Assembly (NCBI GenBank): GCA_021738345.1
Contig: JAIPCE010000019.1
Location: forward strand, 1-33,587
DNA length: 33,587 nt
From: Rhodoferax sp.
GTDB taxonomy: Bacteria > Pseudomonadota > Gammaproteobacteria > Burkholderiales > Burkholderiaceae_C
Direction of reading: 5' to 3'
The notes beneath the pieces were generated by a model, which was not told where the DNA came from, ran no database searches, and saw only the letters and a program-made list of their open reading frames with translations. Positions 1-6,853 of this stretch are shown in pieces. The position numbers and the translations under genes were made by a program. Numbering within the stretch: the stretch's first letter is position 1; each line of letters opens with the position of its first letter.

Positions 1-162
1 CCCCGCCCCAGGCTATTCACTTCCTCACCCCCTGGGAGAAGGGAGTAACAGCCCCCCCGTCCCAGGCTATTCACTCCCTCACCCTCCGGGAGAAGGGAGC
101 AACAGCCCGCCCGCCCCAGGCTATTTACTCCCTCTCCCCCTGGGAGAGGGCCGGGGTGAGGG
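1..162 (+). repeat. In-frame 54-bp tandem repeat at the start of visible pglX
   Basis: Three consecutive units share CAGGCTAT at 9, 63 and 117, a period of exactly 54 bp (18 codons). Each unit encodes PGYSLPHPLGEGSNSPP or a close variant. The last unit ends in a complete REP-like palindrome at 130-162. The array is cut by the window start, so its true copy number is unknown. Confidence 0.85.
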
Positions 163-3100
163 CCAGCCTTCAACCCCTGCCGCTGGCAACTTTGAAGGCT
201 GGCCCGACCACCTGACCGATTTCAAGCTGCTCGACCCCAGTTGCGGCTCCGGCCATTTCTTGGTGGCGGCCTTTTTGCTACTGGTGCCGCTGCGCATGGC
301 GGACGAGGGTTTGAGCGCCCTGGATGCGGTCGATGCCGTGCTGGCGCACAACCTGCATGGGCTGGAGATTGACCCGCGCTGTGTCGAAATAGCGGTGTTC
401 GCCCTGGCGTTGGCCGCCTGGCGCTACCCTGACGAAAACGGCAACTCGCTGGGTGTGCGCCCCGACATGCCAGCGCCACGCATTGCCTGCTGCGGCTTGC
501 GCGTGTCGGCCCTGCCCGAAGATTGGGAATCGCTGGTGCCAGACAGCCAGCCCAACGCTGCACTGCTGCGCCAGGAGCTGCGCCTGCTGCACAGCGTGTT
601 TGCCCAAGCGCCCTTGCTGGGCAGCTTGCTCAACCCCTCGCTGAGTATCAAAAACGACCTGGCCACCTCCAGCTTCGAGACCCTGCAAACGCTGATCGAG
701 CAAGCCCTAAGTAGCGAACAACCCGGCACCCTGTGGGGTGGGGCGCAAGATTTTAATGACGATGCCTGGGATTTGGCAATCAGCGCCCGAGGCCTGCTGG
801 AAGCCGCCCGGCTGCTGGATGCGCGTTATCACCTGGTGGTGACCAATGTGCCGTATCTGGCGCGCGGTAAGCAGGAACAGGCGCTGAAAGACTATTGCGA
901 AGCGCATTACCCGAATGCCAAAAACGACTTGGCGAATGTGTTTTTGGAGCGGTGTCTGGATTTGGCTTTACCCCCTCTCCCGCAGGCGAGACCGGGGGAT
1001 TTACTCCCTCTCCCCCCGGGAGAGGGCAGGGGTGAGGGCGGGCTTCCCTTGGGCGCAGGCGTGGTGCAAATCGTCATGCCGCAAAACTGGCTGTTTTTGA
1101 CCAGCTACAAAAAGCTGCGCCAGGATTTGTTGAAGCGGGTGCGCTGGGATTTGCTGGCGCGGCTGGGGCCGGGGGCTTTTGAGACCATCAGCGGTGAGGT
1201 GGTGCAAGCGGTTTTGCTCACCCAAACCAACACCCGCCCTCACCCCAACCCTCTCCCGCAGGGAGAGGGGGCAACAGCCGGGCAGGGCGCTTTGGCCTTG
1301 GATGCGGCGGCGGGTGGGCTGACGGCTGGAAGCTGCATCAGCGGCGTGGATGCCAGTGCGCCCCGCACCGCGCAGGGCAAGGCGCAGGAGTTGATGGTGG
1401 GGGACCTGAAGGTGGTGAGCCAGTTGGGGCAGTTGGGGAATCCGGATGCAACTATTTCCCTCGGAGAAATGTCGCACGGCAAATTACTTAAAGAGTATGC
1501 AGATTCAGTTCAAGGGTTTGGCACAAGCGATAACGCTCCATTTATTCACTTTTTTTGGGAGTTGACTGGAATTCAAGGTGGCTGGGAGCCCGTAATCAGC
1601 GCTGTTGACCATGTTGCGGAATATGCAGGTAGGCAAGGGCTTATTTGTTGGGAAAACGGACAAGGTAGATATTACAAACACGCGATGGCGCTCAAACTTG
1701 AGGGCCGTTTAGGTGGCTGGAAGTCAGGATACGAGGCTTGGAACAAAAACGGCATTTCTATATCGGAAATGCGAGATATGCCTTGCACAATCTATACGGG
1801 CCAGAAGTACGACAACACCGCACACGCTGTAATTCCAAGAAATGAATCGCACCTTTTACCAATTTGGTGCTTCATTTCATCTGGTTGCTTGGTTTCAGAA
1901 TTACGAAAACAGCACCAGGGTTTAAAAGTATCAAATCATGCACTCCTAAATGTCCCCTTCGACCTAGCCCACTGGAGCGAAGTCGCCGCCGAGCGTTACC
2001 CCAACGGACTCCCCAAACCCTATTCCGACGACCCGACCCAGTGGCTGTTCCACGGCCACCCCGTGCCCTCCACCGACCCGCTGCAAGTGGCAGTCGCCCG
2101 CCTGCTGGGCTACCGCTGGCCCGCAGAAGAGGCCTCACCCCCAGCCTCTTTCCCAGAGGGAGAGGGAGTTAATACCGGTGTCAGCCCTCACCCCAACCCT
2201 CTCCCAGAGGGAGAGGGAGCCAATCACCCTAATTCTTTTCCTGAAGGAGAGGGGGCTGATACCGGCAAGGCCATGGAACTCTCCGACGAAGCCCACGCCT
2301 GGATAGCCCGCTGCCAGCGGCTGCATTCCCCTCTCCCCCCGGGAGAGGGGTTAGGGGTGAGGGTGCAGCAGCTACAGCAGCGCCATGTGGACGACGACGG
2401 CATCGTCTGCTTGCCCGCAGTGCGTGGCGAGCAGCCCGCCCACGAGCGCCTGCTGGCCCTGCTGATTGATGCATGGGAAACGGGGGCTTCGACAAGCTCA
2501 GCCCGAACGGAGGGTGGTACAGCCCGAACGGAAGATGGCTCAGCCCGAACCGGAGGGGGGTGGACCCCCAGCGTGCTGGACAAATTGTTGGCCCAAGCCG
2601 ACAACGCGGGCAAGTCGCTGGCGGTGTGGCTGCGCGACAGCTTTTTTGAGCAGCACGCCAAGCGCTTTGGCCACCGCCCTTTTATCTGGCACGTCTGGGA
2701 CGGTCAAAAAGACGGCTTCGGTGCCCTGGTCAATGCCCACAAGCTGGATGCCAAAAACCTGGAGCGCCTCATCCACACTTACCTGGGCGACTGGATTCGC
2801 ACCCAAGAGGCCGGCGTGGCCAACGGCGCTGACGGTGCCCCGCTGCGCCTATCCGCTGCACAAAACCTTAAAACCCGCCTGCAAGCCATTCTGGAAGGCG
2901 AAAAGCCCTACGACATCTTCGTGCGCTGGAAGCCGCTAGCCCAGCAGCCCATCGGCTGGAACCCTGACCGGAACGATGGCATTCGCCTGAACATCCGCCC
3001 CTTCATGACCGCCGAGGTCCTGCGCGTCAACAAAAAGCCCAAGCTCAACATCACGTGGGACAAAGACCGGGGCAAAGATGTGGAGTCTGCCCCGTGGTTC

Positions 3101-3181
3101 CACAAATTCAACGGCGAGCGCATCAATGACCACCATTTGACCCTGGCCGAGAAAATAGCAGCTAAAGGAAAATCATCGTGA
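2..3181 (+). CDS. pglX: BREX adenine-specific DNA methyltransferase PglX (5' end outside window)
   Basis: The reading frame is open from base 2, so the gene starts upstream and 1059 residues are visible. PglX is the BREX methyltransferase: it methylates adenine to mark self DNA and is needed for phage exclusion. SAM motif I (DPSCGSGHF) lies near visible residue 78 and the catalytic motif IV, in the variant form TNVPY, near residue 282. The C-terminus has the family-typical WHVWDG, GWNPDRNDGIRLNIRPF and NGERINDHHLTLAEK blocks. The stop overlaps the next start as GTGA. Oddities: an 18-codon tandem repeat precedes motif I; several in-frame REP-like palindromes encode Pro/Gly/Glu-rich inserts (for example LPPGEGRGEG, HPNPLPEGEG); a 7-codon tandem repeat lies near 2499-2560; and the part from about 1450 to 1940 is clearly more AT-rich than its flanks, as expected of a swapped target-recognition domain. 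The family call is secure; the BREX subtype rests on the neighbours. Confidence 0.9.
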   Translation, partial: PAPGYSLPHPLGEGSNSPPVPGYSLPHPPGEGSNSPPAPGYLLPLPLGEGRGEGQPSTPAAGNFEGWPDHLTDFKLLDPSCGSGHFLVAAFLLLVPLRMADEGLSALDAVDAVLAHNLHGLEIDPRCVEIAVFALALAAWRYPDENGNSLGVRPDMPAPRIACCGLRVSALPEDWESLVPDSQPNAALLRQELRLLHSVFAQAPLLGSLLNPSLSIKNDLATSSFETLQTLIEQALSSEQPGTLWGGAQDFNDDAWDLAISARGLLEAARLLDARYHLVVTNVPYLARGKQEQALKDYCEAHYPNAKNDLANVFLERCLDLALPPLPQARPGDLLPLPPGEGRGEGGLPLGAGVVQIVMPQNWLFLTSYKKLRQDLLKRVRWDLLARLGPGAFETISGEVVQAVLLTQTNTRPHPNPLPQGEGATAGQGALALDAAAGGLTAGSCISGVDASAPRTAQGKAQELMVGDLKVVSQLGQLGNPDATISLGEMSHGKLLKEYADSVQGFGTSDNAPFIHFFWELTGIQGGWEPVISAVDHVAEYAGRQGLICWENGQGRYYKHAMALKLEGRLGGWKSGYEAWNKNGISISEMRDMPCTIYTGQKYDNTAHAVIPRNESHLLPIWCFISSGCLVSELRKQHQGLKVSNHALLNVPFDLAHWSEVAAERYPNGLPKPYSDDPTQWLFHGHPVPSTDPLQVAVARLLGYRWPAEEASPPASFPEGEGVNTGVSPHPNPLPEGEGANHPNSFPEGEGADTGKAMELSDEAHAWIARCQRLHSPLPPGEGLGVRVQQLQQRHVDDDGIVCLPAVRGEQPAHERLLALLIDAWETGASTSSARTEGGTARTEDGSARTGGGWTPSVLDKLLAQADNAGKSLAVWLRDSFFEQHAKRFGHRPFIWHVWDGQKDGFGALVNAHKLDAKNLERLIHTYLGDWIRTQEAGVANGADGAPLRLSAAQNLKTRLQAILEGEKPYDIFVRWKPLAQQPIGWNPDRNDGIRLNIRPFMTAEVLRVNKKPKLNITWDKDRGKDVESAPWFHKFNGERINDHHLTLAEKIAAKGKSS
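1006..1038 (+). repeat. REP-like palindrome inside pglX
   Basis: CCCTCTCCC and GGGAGAGGG arms are followed by GGGGTGAGGG. It matches the copy at 130-162 almost base for base, including the preceding ATTTACT. A partial copy lies just before it, at 972-1000. It is read in frame as LPLPPGEGRGEG. Confidence 0.8.
1237..1269 (-). repeat. REP-like palindrome inside pglX, inverted orientation
   Basis: This is the same element in the opposite orientation (CCCTCACCCC..CCCTCTCCC..GGGAGAGGG), read in frame as PHPNPLPQGEG. Confidence 0.8.
2133..2254 (-). repeat. Three consecutive REP-like palindromes inside pglX
   Basis: Copies lie at about 2133-2166, 2185-2217 and 2224-2254, all in the inverted orientation and spaced by multiples of three. 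They encode PPASFPEGEG, PHPNPLPEGEG and HPNSFPEGEG in a row. The third copy has diverged. Confidence 0.8.
2328..2363 (+). repeat. REP-like palindrome inside pglX
   Basis: The element CCCCTCTCCCC..GGGAGAGGGG..GGGGTGAGGG is in the same orientation as the copies at 130 and 1006. It is read in frame as SPLPPGEGLGVRV. Confidence 0.8.
2488..2560 (+). repeat. 21-bp tandem repeat inside pglX
   Basis: CAGCCCGAAC recurs at 2499, 2520 and 2541, a 21-bp (7-codon) period, in frame as SARTEGG, TARTEDG, SARTGGG. It is preceded by TTCGACAAGCT. As I recall, TTCGACAAGCTCAGCCCGAACGG-type sequence is a dispersed intergenic repeat in betaproteobacteria. It is a second repeat family, unrelated to the CCCTCTCCC palindromes. 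Confidence 0.75.
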
Positions 3182-4446
3182 AAATTCAGTCTCTCCAGTT
3201 ACTCAATTTTCGTGGCTTTAAAAGTTTATCGATTGATTTTTTACTGGGTACAACCGCATTTGTGGGTGTCAATGGTGTCGGAAAGTCCACCGTGTTGGAC
3301 TCACTTGCCATTGCGCTTTCACAACTGACTTGGCGCATCAACGGGCATCCACTCAAGGCACGCCCCATTGCCTTAGACGACATTACTCAGGGTGCAGACT
3401 TTGCGCGTATCACGCTTGCGGTTGAGTTGAGGGGGCAGTCTGTGCAATGGTCTATTGCGACCAATCGCAAGAAGGGCAATTATGCAGACCCGTTGCGCAG
3501 GAGCAAGCTCGAAGATTTGAATGTGGCAATAGCCGCCTTGGATGCAGAATGGGAGCATGTAGAGAGTGAGCGACAAGACCCATATGACCTGCCGTTGGCT
3601 GTTTATTACGATGTCAATCGCGCTGTATTGGATGTGCCTATTCGGATAAAAGAAAAACCCCGGCACACACACTACGAGGTCTATGCCGATGCGCTGGACC
3701 ATGGTGGGGCTGACTTCAAGCGGTTCTTTATTTGGTTTCGTAACCGTGAAGATTTTGAGAACGAACAACGTCGCGACAACCCAAATTACAGAGACCGCGC
3801 ACTGGAAGCCGTTCGTACATCCATAGCAGTGTTTACCGATTTTCGCGACTTGCGAATCCGACGCACGCCCTTGCGTATGACGGTCGTTAAGCAGGGTATG
3901 GAGCTAAACGTTACGCAATTGTCTGACGGCGAACGTAACATGCTGGCGTTGGTAGGTGATTTGGCGCGCAGATTGAGCGTATTGAACCCCAGCATGAGCA
4001 ATCCAAATTTGGGGCAAGGCGTGGTATTGATTGACGAGATTGACCTGCATTTGCACCCCAAGTGGCAACGGACTGTTGTCGGTTCGCTAGAGCGTACGTT
4101 TCCGAACTGTCAGTTCATCATCACCACGCATTCCCCCCAGGTTATTGGTGAATTGCCGTCAAAGTCTGTTTTTATTCTGAAAAACGGCGTTTTGCTGGGT
4201 CACGCAGCGCGCTCCTTGGGCTTGAGTAGCGGGGAGGTATTAGAGGAGTTGATGGACGCACAGGAACGGAACCCTGAAGTTGCTAAGCAACTTAAGTCCA
4301 TCAACCAGCTGATTGATGATGACCACATCGATCAGGCGCAGTCGCTTCTGAACGATTTGCGCGGCAAGGTTGGTGACATTCCCGAAGTGTTGGGAGCCCA
4401 GGCAGCCATCCAGAGTTTGCAGTGGCTGGAGGAATCCAAAGAATGA
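3178..4446 (+). CDS. AAA/ABC-type ATPase of a Septu-like pair (PtuA-like), first copy
   Basis: This 422-residue ATPase has Walker A GVNGVGKST (residues 30-38), an ABC-type signature LSDGERN near 248, Walker B VVLIDEIDLHLHPKWQ near 281, and a switch histidine in ITTHSPQ near 318. This is the OLD/RecF-like AAA_15/21 layout found in defence ATPases that partner an HNH nuclease. It starts with GTG, overlapping the pglX stop (GTGA), and its own stop overlaps the HNH start (ATGA), so all three are probably co-translated. The gene is visibly more AT-rich than pglX and the later BREX genes, which suggests acquisition from another source. It may act as the sensor/ATPase of an effector nuclease whose gene now looks broken. 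Septu-like is an inference from architecture and gene pairing. Confidence 0.8.
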   Translation: MKIQSLQLLNFRGFKSLSIDFLLGTTAFVGVNGVGKSTVLDSLAIALSQLTWRINGHPLKARPIALDDITQGADFARITLAVELRGQSVQWSIATNRKKGNYADPLRRSKLEDLNVAIAALDAEWEHVESERQDPYDLPLAVYYDVNRAVLDVPIRIKEKPRHTHYEVYADALDHGGADFKRFFIWFRNREDFENEQRRDNPNYRDRALEAVRTSIAVFTDFRDLRIRRTPLRMTVVKQGMELNVTQLSDGERNMLALVGDLARRLSVLNPSMSNPNLGQGVVLIDEIDLHLHPKWQRTVVGSLERTFPNCQFIITTHSPQVIGELPSKSVFILKNGVLLGHAARSLGLSSGEVLEELMDAQERNPEVAKQLKSINQLIDDDHIDQAQSLLNDLRGKVGDIPEVLGAQAAIQSLQWLEESKE

Positions 4447-4879
4447 GGTTCATCACTAAGGCCGCTGAACCCAGGTCACTAATCCAATGGAAATTGGACA
4501 ACGCTCAATCGCCTCAAAACCTGTTTTATGGTGCTGGTGGCTTCCCCGCCGATGCCGTGCGCGAAGTACTTTTGCACGAGCAATTTCACCTATGCGCCTA
4601 CACCATGCGGCGCTTGCAAACAGCGCTTGAATGCAAGTCGCATGGGAGCGATACGCGCCATGCCTGCCACATAGAGCACGTTTTGCCACAAGCACGCAAA
4701 GTGGCTGGTGAGGATATTGACTACCAGAAGCAGCGCGGCGTTTGGCAAGCGAAAGTCAAAAACCTGATGCGAATCAGTGTTTGCCTGCGTACTGTGTCGC
4801 AATTGCCCAGGCCGCGCTCGCCCATGCAGACCGCGTAGAGCGCCGTGCGGTCCGGTTAAAAAAGAAGGCAGTGCTATGA
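4443..4879 (+). pseudogene. HNH endonuclease of the TIGR02646/PtuB type, internally deleted and frameshifted
   Basis: The start at 4443 overlaps the ATPase stop (ATGA). The frame encodes MRFITKAAEP, a Cys/His site LCAYTMRRL, and CHIEHVLPQ followed by EDIDYQ near residue 95. This is the normal N-terminal half of TIGR02646-type HNH proteins. After about 4725 the frame loses family character and stops at 4838 (131 codons). In the +2 frame, an Ala/Arg/Lys-rich stretch (LPAYCVAIAQAALAHAD and ERRAVRLKKKAVL) runs with good coding character to a stop at 4877-4879. That stretch has no start codon of its own, so it is probably the original C-terminus. Joined, the two parts give only about 145 residues against roughly 200 or more for intact members, so the middle appears lost. 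Function is probably gone, unless the short N-terminal HNH protein still acts. Confidence 0.65.
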
Positions 4880-4925
4880 CGCTAGTGGACAAAATTGCTG
4901 CAAGAAATTTAGCAGGAGAAAGAGT

Positions 4926-6218
4926 ATGTTGAAAACCCTGAAACTCAGTGGCGTGGGGCCATCCCCTGCCATGGAGCTCAATTTTGGTGACCGGCTCAAC
5001 CTCATCACCGGCGACAACGGGCTGGGTAAAAGCTTTCTGCTGGATATCGCCTTTTGGGCCATGACGCGGCGCTGGCCCGGCGAGGTCAACAAGCGTCTGA
5101 CGACGGGCCGACTTGCCTTACCGCGTCCGCAAGAGCAGGGCGACATTGCTTTTTCATTCACGGGCAAGACGGCCACCGAGCAATACACCAGCCACTTTGA
5201 CCGTCAAACCCAGTCCTGGACCGGACGTTCGGGGCGGCCAGCCAACCCCGGCCTGGTGTTGTATGCGATGGCAGACGGTGGTTTTGCGCTGTGGGACCCG
5301 GCCAGAAACTATTGGCGCACCCAAGCCGGGGTAGATGTGCAAGAGCGTCGCCCGGCTTATGTGTTCAGCCCGCAAGATGTTTGGGATGGTCTGGAGGATG
5401 AGGCCGGCATTTATTGCAATGGGCTGATACGCGATGTGGCCAATTGGCAGCGCGAACAAGGTGATGCCTGGACCCACTTTGTGCGGGTTTTGAAGACGCT
5501 ATCGGCCAATGAAGACGAGACTTTGTTCATGGGCCAGTTGACACGTATCAGCCTGGATGATGCCCGCGACATGCCGACCTTGACCATGCCCTATGGACTG
5601 GATGTGCCTGTGGTGCATGCCTCATCAGGTATGCGCCGTATTTTGGCGCTGGCCTATCTACTGGTTTGGGCCTGGGAAGAGCATTTGAAGGCCAGCCAAT
5701 TGCTGGCAGAGTCCAGCAGCAATCAAGCTGTTTTTTTGATTGACGAAATAGAGTCGCACCTGCACCCTAAATGGCAGTTCAGTGTGATTGGTTCGCTGGT
5801 AAGCGTGATGAAAAACATGGCCCCTACCGCGCAAGTGCAGTTGATTACAGCCACGCATTCGCCTCAGGTGCTGGCTTCGCTGGAGCCATTTTTTGATGCG
5901 ACTCAAGATGCCTGGTTTGACCTGGATTACACCCACGGTGAAGAGGGTGCTGAGGTGGCGTTGACGCAGCGGATTTTTGAGAAACATGGAACGGTGTCGA
6001 ACTGGCTAACCAGTGAAGCGTTTGATTTGGCCAGTGACCGGGCCCCCGAGATTGCCAAACTTTTGGACGAAGCATCAGCACTGGTCAACCAGGCCAGCCC
6101 GAACGACTTGCCCGCTTTGCAGGCGATGAATCAACGCTTGCTGCTGGCACTTAACCCCAAAGACGCGTTCTTGTTCCGTTGGCGCGCCTTGGCAGAGCAC
6201 AAAGGCTGGCAGCCATGA
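4926..6218 (+). CDS. AAA/ABC-type ATPase paired with an HNH nuclease, second copy
   Basis: A 430-residue protein with Walker A GDNGLGKSF (residues 29-37), a signature-like SSGMRRILALAY near 232, Walker B VFLIDEIESHLHPKWQ near 268, and ATHSPQVLASL near 309. It shares the DEI..HLHPKWQ block and overall order with the ATPase at 3178-4446, so the two are distant paralogues. The start is supported by AGGAG at 4914-4918, 7 nt upstream. Its stop overlaps the next start as ATGA. By family knowledge such ATPases control a partner nuclease, here the intact HNH protein that follows. The high-GC codon use fits the surrounding BREX genes better than the first copy does. Confidence 0.8.
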   Translation: MLKTLKLSGVGPSPAMELNFGDRLNLITGDNGLGKSFLLDIAFWAMTRRWPGEVNKRLTTGRLALPRPQEQGDIAFSFTGKTATEQYTSHFDRQTQSWTGRSGRPANPGLVLYAMADGGFALWDPARNYWRTQAGVDVQERRPAYVFSPQDVWDGLEDEAGIYCNGLIRDVANWQREQGDAWTHFVRVLKTLSANEDETLFMGQLTRISLDDARDMPTLTMPYGLDVPVVHASSGMRRILALAYLLVWAWEEHLKASQLLAESSSNQAVFLIDEIESHLHPKWQFSVIGSLVSVMKNMAPTAQVQLITATHSPQVLASLEPFFDATQDAWFDLDYTHGEEGAEVALTQRIFEKHGTVSNWLTSEAFDLASDRAPEIAKLLDEASALVNQASPNDLPALQAMNQRLLLALNPKDAFLFRWRALAEHKGWQP

Positions 6219-6853
6219 TGCCGGTGTGTGTGCAGCCAGAGCCTGCTGACTTTGACGAACGGGTACGCCAGCGCGGTCATCGATGGCTGGTTGACAGAGG
6301 CTGGGCACTGGGTGCACCTGCGCCAGATGCTAGCGCTTTGCCAACCTATTGGCGCGAGACGCAAAAGGAACTATGGAGTGCTTATGGGGGAGTCTGTGCG
6401 TACTTGTGCATTTTCTTTGAGTGGGCAAGCGGGGCATCTTCTACAGACCATTTTGTCGCCAAGTCAGTCAACGCAGGGCAGGCCTATGAGTGGGCCAACT
6501 TCCGTTTGAGTTGCCTGGCTGCGAATCGCAGCAAGTGGCGATTCGATGATGTGTTGGACCCGTTTGAGATGGCCGAATTTACTTTTGAACTCAATCTGGC
6601 TAACGGCGAGATTGCACCTGGGCGGCATTTGCAGGCTAGCGAGGCGTTGCTTGACATGGCATTGACCACCATTGAACGGCTTCATCTTAATGACGTTGAG
6701 ACGGCCAGCATGCGCGCCCAGCATGTGACTGATTATTTCAACCATGATGTCAGCGCAGACTATTTGCGCAGACGCTCGCCTTTTGTGTGGGAGGAGATGG
6801 TTCGGCAAGGGGTCATTGCTCAATCTTCCGCAGCAGTGCATGCATCACCATGA
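6215..6853 (+). CDS. HNH endonuclease partner of the second ATPase
   Basis: 212 residues from the ATG at 6215, chosen because it overlaps the ATPase stop (ATGA); 6218 is an alternative. The HNH fold is suggested by GGVCAYLC near residue 57, TDHFVAKS near 77 (the DH of the motif) and YEWANFRLSCLAANRSKW, which supplies the later Asn residues. The C-terminal DYLRRRSPFVWEEMVRQG tail is complete, so this copy looks intact, unlike the first HNH gene. The stop overlaps the pglZ start (ATGA at 6850-6853). It is probably a DNA or RNA nuclease effector controlled by the upstream ATPase; the substrate cannot be read from sequence. Confidence 0.75.
   Translation: MMPVCVQPEPADFDERVRQRGHRWLVDRGWALGAPAPDASALPTYWRETQKELWSAYGGVCAYLCIFFEWASGASSTDHFVAKSVNAGQAYEWANFRLSCLAANRSKWRFDDVLDPFEMAEFTFELNLANGEIAPGRHLQASEALLDMALTTIERLHLNDVETASMRAQHVTDYFNHDVSADYLRRRSPFVWEEMVRQGVIAQSSAAVHASP

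Noticed and set aside
1..162. Tandem repeats that might be a CRISPR array
   Set aside because: Units are contiguous 54-bp in-frame coding repeats with no distinct spacers, and there are no cas genes.
1001..1477. Long - strand open frame opposite pglX
   Set aside because: It is a shadow of pglX; its product is low-complexity Arg/Ala/Pro sequence with no family character.
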